From Lachnospiraceae bacterium (GTDB taxonomy: Bacteria > Bacillota > Clostridia > Lachnospirales > Lachnospiraceae): DNA of 37,952 bases. Both the position numbers and the translations under genes were made by a program. The DNA lies in assembly GCA_016283775.1 (NCBI GenBank), contig JAEENL010000055.1, forward strand, positions 1-37,952. The letters are read 5' to 3'. The notes under the pieces are model-generated. The model was not told the origin of the DNA and searched no databases. It saw only the letters and a program-made list of their open reading frames with translations. Of the stretch, positions 1-7,571 are shown piece after piece (the first letter of the stretch is position 1; each line of letters begins with the position of its first letter).

Positions 1-1077
1 AACTCGATGGAAAAAGGGCAGTGGCAGGCTTCCTCACATAACGGAAGTATATATTGCATTCCGATATACAAAGACAATGCGGAAGGCTACGATCTGATGT
101 TCCGCCGGGCATTGGTTGACAAATACGGCTGGAATACATCAAATATCAAGACCCTGGCGGATATTGAGAACATTCTTGCGGATGCCAAGACAGAAGGCGT
201 TAAATATCCGTTCCTGCTCCAGAAGAAAACGTTGTTTAACAAGTTTTACATCGACAGGTTCGATTTCTTTACCGGCCTTGACAAGTCCGGCTTTGTTGCG
301 GTAGACCGTTACACTAACAATGTGGTCGATACCGTTCTGACGCCCGAGTACCTCGAGTACTGCACTATGATCGCCAGGTGGGCTGAAGCAGGTTATATAA
401 ACGAAGCAGAAGATGTGATAAAGGATGACAGGGATTATTCGCCTGAGTCTAAGAACTGGGCGGTTTCGCTTTGGATTGATAATCCTGACAATAACGAAGC
501 AGATCTGCGTTACGGACAGGATGTGACGATTCAGCCTGTTACCGAACGCTGGTTGAATTCCAATTCGACACTCGGTTCCTGCTATTGCATCTCGTCCGAC
601 AGTACTGAGGAGCAGGCGATGGCATGCATTGATTTCCTTGGACTCCTGTATACCGATAATTATCTCGCGAACCTTTACACCTACGGTATAGAGGGTGAGG
701 ACTTTACCTATAATGAGAACGGTCAGGTTGTTCCGATCGGTGAAAAATACTGTCACAGTATGTGGGAATCGACATCGGCGGCTGTTGTTTCGCCGGTTTT
801 GGGCGAGGCCGTTAACAGGCCCGATCTGTACAAAGCATTTAACAGCGAAGCAAAGATTTCCTGTGCGGCGGGCTTCCGTTTTGACACCGGTGCCGTGAAG
901 ACTGAGTATAATGACTGCTGCAATGTATTTGAAAAGTACGGTTTTGTTCTTGAGACAGGCGGCGTAGCTGTGGCAGATGTTGCTTCGACGATCGAGGCTT
1001 ATCAGGCGGCGCTTGACAATGCCGGATACCAGAAGGTTCTTGCTGAATTCAAAAGACAATATGAGGCCTGGAAATAA
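1..1077 (+). CDS. Extracellular solute-binding protein, C-terminal part (5' truncated by window edge)
   Basis: The frame is open from the first base of the window, so the ATG at position 7 is unlikely to be the real start; signal peptide and lipobox would lie upstream. About 358 codons remain. The C-terminal end (spaced Ala/Tyr/Asp residues, then an EFKRQYEAWK tail) and the many aromatic and acidic residues resemble the DUF3502-type lipoproteins that bind oligosaccharides for CUT1 ABC importers in Clostridia. It would act outside the membrane, delivering sugar to a permease encoded upstream of the window. No permease gene follows; the gene ends before a strong hairpin terminator. Family placement is from overall look and C-terminus only, and the ligand is unknown. 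Confidence 0.75.
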   Translation, partial: NSMEKGQWQASSHNGSIYCIPIYKDNAEGYDLMFRRALVDKYGWNTSNIKTLADIENILADAKTEGVKYPFLLQKKTLFNKFYIDRFDFFTGLDKSGFVAVDRYTNNVVDTVLTPEYLEYCTMIARWAEAGYINEAEDVIKDDRDYSPESKNWAVSLWIDNPDNNEADLRYGQDVTIQPVTERWLNSNSTLGSCYCISSDSTEEQAMACIDFLGLLYTDNYLANLYTYGIEGEDFTYNENGQVVPIGEKYCHSMWESTSAAVVSPVLGEAVNRPDLYKAFNSEAKISCAAGFRFDTGAVKTEYNDCCNVFEKYGFVLETGGVAVADVASTIEAYQAALDNAGYQKVLAEFKRQYEAWK

Positions 1078-1152
1078 TACCGATGCGGATAAAGAAAGGA
1101 TCGTCATCGGTATATACGATTTTGACTTTGAAAGATCGAGCTCGCATACGAC

Positions 1153-1177
1153 AAAACCCGCCCTTCGGGCGGGTTTT
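1153..1177. terminator. Bidirectional intrinsic terminator
   Basis: Perfect 11-bp inverted repeat (AAAACCCGCCC, loop TTC, GGGCGGGTTTT). The A-run on one side and T-run on the other give a U-tract on both strands. It sits between the convergent solute-binding gene (plus) and the BceB-like permease gene (minus), so it can end both transcripts. Confidence 0.92.
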
Positions 1178-1189
1178 GCATGAGGTGAT

Positions 1190-3247
1190 CTATTGTCTGT
1201 TCACGTCCATGTCGCTCACGATGTTGTAATACGCACGGGCGGTCTGACGGTAAACGAATATGTAAAAAAGTGAAAATAAAAGGAAACAGGATAAGTTTGT
1301 GACCGTAAGGAGCACCGGGTCGGAAGATGCGATAATGTTCAACATCTTGTTCACAAAAGGAAAAGCAAAGGCAAGGTGCAGACCCGCGAGTATGAGCGGC
1401 GCAAAGAATACCGTGAGTACCTGGGATTCAACCGTCTTTTTGATCTCTCGTCCGGTCATCCCCACCTTCTGCATTATGCAAAAGCGTCCCTGATCCTCGT
1501 AGCCTTCGGATAACTGCTTGTAATAGATTATGAGTGCCGCCGCGGCAATAAACACAATGGAAAGAGCAATACCGAGGAAGAACAGAGCACCATACATCCC
1601 AAAAAACTCACTCTTGTTCTCGGCGAAAGAATCAGCCGCACGCCACAGGAAACCAACCGATGTCGTCGACGCGACACTTTGTTCCACCCTCCTCGCCATC
1701 TCGATCTGGGAGTTTTCGTCTGTCCCCGAAAGATCAAAACAAACATACTGTTCATAGGTTCCGTCGATCAGGGAATGCTCTGTGTCATCATTCAGCTTGT
1801 CAATATACCGCGTTATCTCACCCGTAAATTCCTCCCAGTCAGGGACCACCACAACAAGCAGCGTAACGATGGTCTGCCTGGTGGAAATCTTGAATGGCAG
1901 CTTTTTTACAGTCCTTACATTTTTTACCGTTTCACAGCCGTCAAAGGCTATCGTCTTTGCAGAATAGGGCTTGTCACTCGACCAGACGAGCGCTTCGTTT
2001 TCAGAAAGTGTCTCGTTGGTACCGGCAATGCGGTTGTAGTCTGCAAGCGATATTATCCCCACCGACCTCACGTTGTTTAACACCAGTTCGGCGTTTTTCT
2101 TCCGGTCCACGCCGTTCACATCGATGACTCCGTCGGTGAGCAGTCCGTCAGTCAGATAAATCGAATAGCTGACTACATTTTTTTCCCGTCCTTCGGCTTC
2201 TTTGAGAGCTGCCGCAGAGATCTCCGAGAGCGACCTGTCGTTACACTCGGATGCGTCCGCATAATGTACACGAAGCATGATATCGTAAGGATAGTTTCCT
2301 CTTATATGCCCCTCGCCGCCAAAATACAGGCAGCTTGTGGAAGACAGCATAACCAGCACCATAGTCGCAAGTACACATATCGACGCAAGTCCCGCTCCGT
2401 TCCTCTTCATGCGAAAGACCATTGATGATACCGAAACAAAGTGTTCCGGACGGTAGTAATATTTCTTGTTTTTTTGCAACAGCCTGCACAGCGCGACCGA
2501 ACCGGCAACGAAGAGCAGATACGTGGCGATAATTACCATGAGCACGGCAGTGAAAAACACTCCTATTGCAGCCAGAGGCGTTTCAATGCTGAGCGCCATA
2601 TAATATGCCGCTCCCAGTATCAGAAGCCCTGCAAGCGCGAACAGGAAATTTGCCTTAGGCGGCTTCTCTCCGGTCGCCTCACTTCTTAAAAGATCGAGAG
2701 GCTTAGAAAGGCTTATCCTAGCAAGCGAGACCAGAAGAAGCAGAGCAAAGATCATACCGAACACTATGACAGTCGCGATCAGGCTGCTCGGATCTATCCA
2801 AAACGAATACCCCGATATTTCGCCCGCCATCCGCACAAGGATCAGCTCAGCCAGTTTTGAGAGCAGCAGCCCGACGGCAAGGCCCACGATCAGAGAAACA
2901 AGAGCCGTCAGTGTTGTCTCGATCACAAGGATCCTGCTTATATTGACCTTATTCATTCCGAGGATGTTGTAAAGTCCGAATTCTTTGTTGCGCCTTCGCA
3001 CAAGGAACGAATTGGCATAAAAAAGAAATATCGCGGAAAATACCGCAAGCACTATACATCCGAGCATAAGCACCATGGCTATGGTATCTCCCCCGCGCAT
3101 GGTATTTATCACCTGGGTATGTGAAAGTCCTCCGAGTATATAAAATATAGTCACCATCCCGGAACATGTGAGAAGATAAGGCACATAGAGACGACTGTTC
3201 TTTCTCATCCCGTCAATGGCAAGCCTTAAGTAAAAGCCAAGTTTCAT
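1190..3247 (-). CDS. bceB: BceB-like ABC transporter permease (FtsX family)
   Basis: Membrane subunit of a Bce-type ABC transporter, which confers resistance to cell-wall peptide antibiotics such as bacitracin by freeing lipid-linked targets. The 685 residues match the BceB/VraG size (about 640-670). Hydrophobic segments group as one N-terminal helix, an FtsX-like block (about residues 55-300), a large extracytoplasmic domain (about 310-525) and a C-terminal FtsX block (about 545-680). That large domain between TM7 and TM8 is the hallmark of the family and binds the antibiotic and the sensor kinase. The start is supported by GGAGG ten bases upstream. It overlaps the ATPase gene by 4 bases (ATGA), so the two are translationally coupled. 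The exact peptide recognised cannot be read from sequence. Confidence 0.93.
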   Translation of the reverse strand: MKLGFYLRLAIDGMRKNSRLYVPYLLTCSGMVTIFYILGGLSHTQVINTMRGGDTIAMVLMLGCIVLAVFSAIFLFYANSFLVRRRNKEFGLYNILGMNKVNISRILVIETTLTALVSLIVGLAVGLLLSKLAELILVRMAGEISGYSFWIDPSSLIATVIVFGMIFALLLLVSLARISLSKPLDLLRSEATGEKPPKANFLFALAGLLILGAAYYMALSIETPLAAIGVFFTAVLMVIIATYLLFVAGSVALCRLLQKNKKYYYRPEHFVSVSSMVFRMKRNGAGLASICVLATMVLVMLSSTSCLYFGGEGHIRGNYPYDIMLRVHYADASECNDRSLSEISAAALKEAEGREKNVVSYSIYLTDGLLTDGVIDVNGVDRKKNAELVLNNVRSVGIISLADYNRIAGTNETLSENEALVWSSDKPYSAKTIAFDGCETVKNVRTVKKLPFKISTRQTIVTLLVVVVPDWEEFTGEITRYIDKLNDDTEHSLIDGTYEQYVCFDLSGTDENSQIEMARRVEQSVASTTSVGFLWRAADSFAENKSEFFGMYGALFFLGIALSIVFIAAAALIIYYKQLSEGYEDQGRFCIMQKVGMTGREIKKTVESQVLTVFFAPLILAGLHLAFAFPFVNKMLNIIASSDPVLLTVTNLSCFLLFSLFYIFVYRQTARAYYNIVSDMDVNRQ

Positions 3248-4008
3248 GCCTTTTCACCTCCCGTCGTAAGTACGGTGAGGGTATCCTGGATCTTCTGGTA
3301 AAACTGCTCATTGTTGTCATTTCCTCGATAGAGCTGATGGTATACTTCGCCGTCACGTATGAACAGCACACGTGTCGCATGGCTCGCCGCCTTTACGCTG
3401 TGCGTTACCATGAGGATCGTCTGTCCCTTTTTGTTGACTTCGGAAAAAAGTCCGAGAAGCTCATCGGTCGAGCGGGAATCAAGCGCTCCGGTAGGTTCGT
3501 CCGCAAGAAGGAGCTTGGGATCCGTGATGAGTGCCCTTGCCACTGCAGCGCGCTGCTTCTGGCCTCCCGACACCTCGTAGGGATATTTTTTGAGAAGCGT
3601 GTCGATACCAAGTTCCTGTGCTATGGGCTTGAGCTTTCCCGCCATATCCTTATAGTTCCTGTTTGCAAGAACCAGAGGCAGATAGATATTGTCCTCCAGA
3701 GTAAAAGTGTCAAGCAGGTTGAAATCCTGGAACACAAAGCCCAGCTGGTCCCTTCGGAATGCGGCTATCTCCTTTTCGGGAAGATCCGCGGTGTCGACTC
3801 CGTCGAGAAGCACCGTGCCCGAAGTCGGGCGGTCAAGTACCGCAAGGAGATTTAACAGTGTGGTCTTACCGCTTCCGGACTCTCCCATTATAGCCACATA
3901 TTCGCCCTGCTCCACCGTAAAGGTGACGCGGTGCAGCGCCTCCACCTGCTGTGTTCCGAATCTTGATGTATATACCTTTCTAAGGTCTGTTACTTCCAAA
4001 ATGCTCAT
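3244..4008 (-). CDS. bceA: BceA-like ABC transporter ATP-binding protein
   Basis: Cytoplasmic ATPase of the Bce-type transporter. The 254 residues carry Walker A (GESGSGKTT, residues 42-50), a Q-loop in FVFQDFNLL, the signature VSGGQKQR, Walker B LLLADEPTG and the H-loop MVTHS. The LolD/MacB-type arrangement fits FtsX-family partners. GGAGGACGCTT precedes the ATG. The gene is 107 bp downstream of the kinase gene, and that gap contains a candidate BceR box and a promoter, so bceAB is probably induced by the neighbouring two-component system while regulator and kinase are made from their own promoter. Confidence 0.95.
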   Translation of the reverse strand: MSILEVTDLRKVYTSRFGTQQVEALHRVTFTVEQGEYVAIMGESGSGKTTLLNLLAVLDRPTSGTVLLDGVDTADLPEKEIAAFRRDQLGFVFQDFNLLDTFTLEDNIYLPLVLANRNYKDMAGKLKPIAQELGIDTLLKKYPYEVSGGQKQRAAVARALITDPKLLLADEPTGALDSRSTDELLGLFSEVNKKGQTILMVTHSVKAASHATRVLFIRDGEVYHQLYRGNDNNEQFYQKIQDTLTVLTTGGEKA

Positions 4009-4037
4009 AAGCGTCCTCCGATATGATTTATGCGCTT

Positions 4038-4112
4038 ATAATAGCAAAAGGGAAAATGATATGCCCTCGATTTGGCTTACATTTTCCCGCCCGTTTCTTA
4101 CGTTTTTGTAAG
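4038..4112 (-). promoter_or_regulatory. bceAB promoter with candidate BceR box
   Basis: On the minus strand the segment 4098-4111 reads TTACA-AAAA-CGTAA, one base off the BceR-type consensus TNACA-N4-TGTAA known from Bacillus, and is part of a CTTAC/GTAAG inverted repeat (4097-4112). A -10-like TATTAT lies at 4038-4043 with no good -35, as expected for an activated promoter. The box centre lies about 70 bases upstream of the predicted transcription start. Confidence 0.65.
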
Positions 4113-4115
4113 GTT

Positions 4116-5102
4116 CTATTCTGCCGTGAGTTTTTTTCGTGAGAGCCCAAGCTTTACTACTGTGCCGATTCCGGGCTCAGATTCCACTTTCAAAGTGTGC
4201 CCGAGTTTTTTGCACACTCTGCCGCAAAGATACAGGCCGAGCCCGCTCGCGCGCTTATCCGTGCGCCCGTTGTTTCCTGTGTATCCGTGTTCAAAGATCC
4301 TCGGAAGATCGGATGGGTCTATACCTATGCCTGTGTCCTGTATGCAAAGCACCGCAGGCTCTTCAAGATATATCGATATCTTTCCTTCCGGCGTGTATTT
4401 CAGCGCGTTTGATATGATCTGCTCAAGCACGAAGGAAAGCCATTTTTCATCTGTCAGGACGCGTATCCCCGAGGGCTTCAGTTCCAGTGAAAGATGCCTT
4501 TCGATAAACTCACGTGAGAACTTCTTTACGGCGCCTTTGACAATGGGATCAAGATCGTATTCACGAAGCACGTAATCATTTGTCGTCGAGTCGAGCCTTA
4601 AATATGCAAGCACCATCTCAACATATCTCTCTATGCGCCCGAGTTCCGCCGTAAGACGCCTCGAAAGCTGCGTATCTTCATTCTGCAAAGTGAGACGCAT
4701 AGCGGCTATCGGTGTTTTTATCTGGTGTGCCCACAGTGTATAATACTCGACCATCTCGTCAAATTTGGCAAAAGATGCGGTCTCCCGGGTCCTTTCCGCC
4801 TCTCGCAGCATGATTATGATCCGTCTGTAATCTTCGTCATCCACACTCTTTGCTTCAGGAAGCATCTCCTCCGTGAGCGCTTCGGTCAACGCCGAGAGTA
4901 TTTTATGCTTTTCATATGCTTTTATACCCGAAACTATCACCCAGACAAGCCATATCATGGCACTGACGGCAGAAGGATAGATCGCGGCACCTGCCGGCAG
5001 ATCGTAAAGTATGAACGTGGCCGCAAACACCACCGCGCAAAGCACAAAAACAATAATGCCCGACGCTTTTTCGCGTATCCGTTTCAGTAAAAACCTGATC
5101 AT
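4116..5102 (-). CDS. bceS: BceS-like intramembrane-sensing histidine kinase
   Basis: Membrane histidine kinase of a Bce module. The 328 residues begin with two transmembrane helices (about 12-34 and 42-61) separated by only a few residues, so there is no extracellular sensor domain; in this family the kinase reads the state of the ABC transporter. The phosphoacceptor His126 lies in WAHQIKTPIAAMRL, with the H-Q-I-K-T-P form typical of BceS. The C-terminal HATPase domain shows the N box (ISNALKYT), the G1 box (DTGIGI) and GLGLYLC. The ATG overlaps the regulator stop by 4 bases (ATGA). Order R-S-A-B matches bceRSAB of Bacillus. Confidence 0.95.
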   Translation of the reverse strand: MIRFLLKRIREKASGIIVFVLCAVVFAATFILYDLPAGAAIYPSAVSAMIWLVWVIVSGIKAYEKHKILSALTEALTEEMLPEAKSVDDEDYRRIIIMLREAERTRETASFAKFDEMVEYYTLWAHQIKTPIAAMRLTLQNEDTQLSRRLTAELGRIERYVEMVLAYLRLDSTTNDYVLREYDLDPIVKGAVKKFSREFIERHLSLELKPSGIRVLTDEKWLSFVLEQIISNALKYTPEGKISIYLEEPAVLCIQDTGIGIDPSDLPRIFEHGYTGNNGRTDKRASGLGLYLCGRVCKKLGHTLKVESEPGIGTVVKLGLSRKKLTAE

Positions 5103-5770
5103 TCTATAAGATACCCCATACCGTGTTTTGTAAGGATAAAATCGGGAAGTCCCGCAACATCCAGTTTCTTTCGGAGTCTTGCTATGTTCACGGTAAGCGT
5201 GTTGTCATCCACAAATTCATCCGATTCCCAAAGTAGTTCCATGAGTTTTTCACGGCTCACGATCTTTCCCTTCTGCTGCATCAGTCCCAGAAGGATGCGG
5301 TATTCGTTCTTTGTAAGGTCGACCTTCTCTCCCTTGTAGACAAGCGAGCCGTCACCGGTGTTGAGCACCGCGCCCCTGTGTTCTATGATCGACGAGGACT
5401 GCCCAAAATCATAGGTGCGCCTCAGGATCGCGTTTATCTTTGCCATGAGCACGCTCTGGTCAAACGGCTTCGCTATGAAGTCATCCGCCCCCATGTTCAT
5501 CGCCATGACGATGTTCATGTTGTCGCTTGCGGAAGATATGAATATAATGGGCACTTTTGAAATGTTTCTTATCTCCCTGCACCAGTGATAACCGTCGTAG
5601 CAGGGCAGCGAAATATCGAGCAGCACAAGCTGTGGGGCACAGGCCGTAAACTCCGAAAGCACTTCTCTGAAATTCTTCACACAGACCGTCTCCATATCCC
5701 ACAACGCTGTCTGCGCCGCTATTGCCTCAGCTATGCCACGGTCGTCCTCAACAAGGAAAATCTTATACAC
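5099..5770 (-). CDS. bceR: BceR-like OmpR-family response regulator
   Basis: DNA-binding response regulator expected to activate the neighbouring bceAB genes. It has a receiver domain (residues 1-115, phosphoacceptor Asp52 in LLDISLP, conserved Lys in AKPFD) and an OmpR/PhoB winged helix (about 125-224, ending in TKHGMGYLIE). I place the start at the GTG at 5770 because GGAGG lies 8 bases upstream and receiver homology begins there (VYKIFLVEDD); the upstream in-frame ATG at 5815 would add residues inside the terminator hairpin. The stop overlaps the kinase start. Confidence 0.93.
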   Translation of the reverse strand: MYKIFLVEDDRGIAEAIAAQTALWDMETVCVKNFREVLSEFTACAPQLVLLDISLPCYDGYHWCREIRNISKVPIIFISSASDNMNIVMAMNMGADDFIAKPFDQSVLMAKINAILRRTYDFGQSSSIIEHRGAVLNTGDGSLVYKGEKVDLTKNEYRILLGLMQQKGKIVSREKLMELLWESDEFVDDNTLTVNIARLRKKLDVAGLPDFILTKHGMGYLIE

Positions 5771-5786
5771 CGTAATACCCTCCAAG

Positions 5787-5819
5787 AAAAAAAGCCGCGA
5801 TGAGCCCAAGCCCATCGCG
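5787..5819 (-). terminator. Intrinsic terminator or leader attenuator before bceR
   Basis: On the minus strand CGCGATG (5813-5819) pairs with CATCGCG (5796-5802), with further G-C pairing inside, followed by seven U residues (5787-5793). It ends the LytTR/membrane-protein transcript, but it also lies between a promoter-like element (5835-5863) and the bceR ribosome site. Confidence 0.75.
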
Positions 5820-5834
5820 ACCGCTCATGATGCG

Positions 5835-5863
5835 AGTATATCACAGTGCGGGTAAGCGCGCAA
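5835..5863 (-). promoter_or_regulatory. Predicted promoter of bceRS
   Basis: TTGCGC at 5858-5863 and TATACT at 5835-5840 on the minus strand, separated by 17 bp. The predicted start near 5828 places the whole terminator hairpin in the leader of bceR. Confidence 0.5.
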
Positions 5864-5873
5864 CCACTGACAC

Positions 5874-6875
5874 TTAATGCATTTTGTATTGGTCATCTTT
5901 CCAGAGAAGCCTGCCGTTTTTGTCATAGATCTCTGTTCTGTCCTCGTCACCGTATCCCGCTTCAAAGATCATCGTGGAATATTCTACGATCTTAAATCCG
6001 TTCTTTGTGTAGATCTCGGTGCGGAAGGTCAGATCCTTTTCGAGTGAAAGCCCCTTTTCCAGCGTGATCGTCTCCGAATTCAATGTTTCCTTTGTGATAT
6101 CAAGAGTCTTGATATCCTTCCCGCTTGTCATGTATGTGACCGTAACCTTCTCAATATCCTCGAGATGATCGGGCATAAGGCAATAGGAACCGCTGTATTT
6201 AAGTTTTCCGCCCGCCATATCCGAATCAAATGTGCAAGTGAACATCGGCATGGGAAGCGATCCCCAGAACAGGTACTCCGGGAAATCCACCGCTTCCTTT
6301 GTCGTGACGCCGCCTTCCGTCACATTAAGGGATGCATTCTGATGATCATCAAAAAGGCCCGCTTTAAAAGATGCTTTATACCTGCCGGTTCCCGTCTTTT
6401 CAAGATCTATCTCGGTACCGTTCAGATCCAGCGACACCTTTGTGGTATCCGAAAACTTTTTCAGGCTCACAGTGTAATCCACATCCACAAGAAGCGTGGA
6501 ATAATCCGGGTCTCCGATGTTACAATCCGAATCATCTATAACCGATGAACTCTGCTCCAGACTGTACTTTAACTCGGTCAGTTCGCGCGACAGGAAATAC
6601 TGCTCGCGCTCCATGTTCTTGAGCGAACTGTTGAGCGCTGCGATCTTTCCCGAGGCGCTGCTGAGAATGATGAATGAAATGCTCACAATGACGATGAGCA
6701 CAGTCTTGAATACCGTATCCACCGTTGTCCCGGGCTCGGGAAGCCTGCTGTGTGTGTCTCTTTCCTCTCCTTTTGCGACCTTATCGAGGTGTCTGTTGTA
6801 AGCCACAACGCTCACCACTACCACCAATATCGCGATAACGATCAATATCACAAAACCAATAGCCAAACCTGACAT
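5874..6875 (-). CDS. Membrane-anchored coiled-coil protein of unknown function, partner of LytTR regulator
   Basis: I do not recognise a family. The 333 residues start with a very hydrophobic helix (about 4-26), a short charged segment (27-54, Lys/Arg/Glu-rich), a second helix (about 55-73), then a likely coiled coil (about 76-112, rich in Leu, Glu and Ser). The rest (about 120-333) is a soluble, beta-rich, acidic region with few Cys, probably extracytoplasmic because it follows a second membrane crossing. AGGAGG precedes the ATG. The gene lies 44 bp downstream of a single-domain LytTR regulator and shares its transcript. By analogy with streptococcal HdrRM/BrsRM, where a membrane protein holds its LytTR partner inactive, it may be a membrane sensor or antagonist. 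This is inference from gene order. Confidence 0.8.
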   Translation of the reverse strand: MSGLAIGFVILIVIAILVVVVSVVAYNRHLDKVAKGEERDTHSRLPEPGTTVDTVFKTVLIVIVSISFIILSSASGKIAALNSSLKNMEREQYFLSRELTELKYSLEQSSSVIDDSDCNIGDPDYSTLLVDVDYTVSLKKFSDTTKVSLDLNGTEIDLEKTGTGRYKASFKAGLFDDHQNASLNVTEGGVTTKEAVDFPEYLFWGSLPMPMFTCTFDSDMAGGKLKYSGSYCLMPDHLEDIEKVTVTYMTSGKDIKTLDITKETLNSETITLEKGLSLEKDLTFRTEIYTKNGFKIVEYSTMIFEAGYGDEDRTEIYDKNGRLLWKDDQYKMH

Positions 6876-6919
6876 AATTTTTTCCTCCGTTCTTTATTGA
6901 TCCACATCTGTGCGGACCG

Positions 6920-7369
6920 TCAAATATTGAAAAATCTTCTGAAATCGCTGTAATAACTTCTTGTTACATCCACCGGTGTGCCGTCGGTCAGTGTGAGAAT
7001 GTACTTCATTGACAGCGACGGTCTTATCTTTTTTACGTGCTTCCTCGAAATGATGACGGATTTGCTTATGCGCAGGAATTCCTGCGGATCCAGCAGTGAT
7101 TCCAGCACGTACATGCGTTCCTGTGAATAATAGGTGCCTTTTTCGGTATGGATCTCAATGTCCTTCCCGAACGCCTCGATGAAGACCACCTCACCGACAG
7201 ACAGCTTCATGCGGTCTTTTTTTTCATCACGTACCGTCAGAAATTCCGGATATCTCGACGTCTCCGTGATCATGTAGTCGGCGTTTTCGCCTGTCTCGAT
7301 CCCGTGCCCGGCCAGGTATTCTTTCACAAGATCATATTTTTCTTCCGAAACGGAAATGCGGATCTTCAT
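6920..7369 (-). CDS. Single-domain LytTR transcriptional regulator
   Basis: A 149-residue protein without a receiver domain. The N-terminal 50 residues are poorly conserved in appearance (MKIRISVSEEKYDLVKEYLA); residues about 52-149 form a LytTR DNA-binding domain, with VVFIEAFGKDIEIHT, the YYSQERMYVLESLL segment, the core FLRISKSVIISRKHVKKIRPS and a terminal Y-Y-S-D-F-R. The size and organisation are those of HdrR/BrsR-type regulators controlled by a membrane partner. The start is supported by AAAGGAGTGACTT upstream. It heads a two-gene operon with the membrane coiled-coil protein, behind a promoter that carries two direct repeats of the spacing LytTR dimers bind, so autoregulation is likely. 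Confidence 0.92.
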   Translation of the reverse strand: MKIRISVSEEKYDLVKEYLAGHGIETGENADYMITETSRYPEFLTVRDEKKDRMKLSVGEVVFIEAFGKDIEIHTEKGTYYSQERMYVLESLLDPQEFLRISKSVIISRKHVKKIRPSLSMKYILTLTDGTPVDVTRSYYSDFRRFFNI

Positions 7370-7402
7370 AAAGTCACTCCTTTAAAAATCTGGCATCGCT
7401 TT

Positions 7403-7485
7403 GATGCATCTACATCATAACAGACAGATCTGAAAAGTAAATACTTTGGAAACAAGATGCACTTATATGAGGAATGAGATGCATC
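7403..7485 (-). promoter_or_regulatory. LytTR operon promoter with paired direct repeats
   Basis: On the minus strand TTTACT (7436-7441) and TATGAT (7414-7419) are 16 bp apart. Upstream, AGATGCA (plus-strand reading) occurs at 7455-7461 and again at 7477-7483, 22 bp apart, about two helical turns. This is the spacing of LytTR tandem sites (two 9-bp repeats with a 12-13 bp gap). A third GATGCATC copy lies at 7403-7410 near the predicted transcription start. Confidence 0.6.
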
Positions 7486-7503
7486 ATATCTGTGACAGAC
7501 ATG

Positions 7504-7530
7504 AAAAAAACGGACCGTTTCCGATCCGTT
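7504..7530 (-). terminator. Intrinsic terminator after the first CDF gene
   Basis: On the minus strand AACGGA(TC) pairs with (GG)TCCGTT around a GGAAAC loop, followed by a run of T. It lies about 40 bp past the stop of the CDF transporter gene. Confidence 0.8.
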
Positions 7531-7571
7531 GTAAAGCACGTTGCGATATAGTATTTATCGGGCTTCTCGGC

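Noticed and set aside
139-1107. Long open frame on the minus strand opposite the solute-binding protein gene
   Set aside because: No recognisable protein, Arg/Ile/Cys-rich composition typical of antisense reading, and the plus-strand frame has clear family features.
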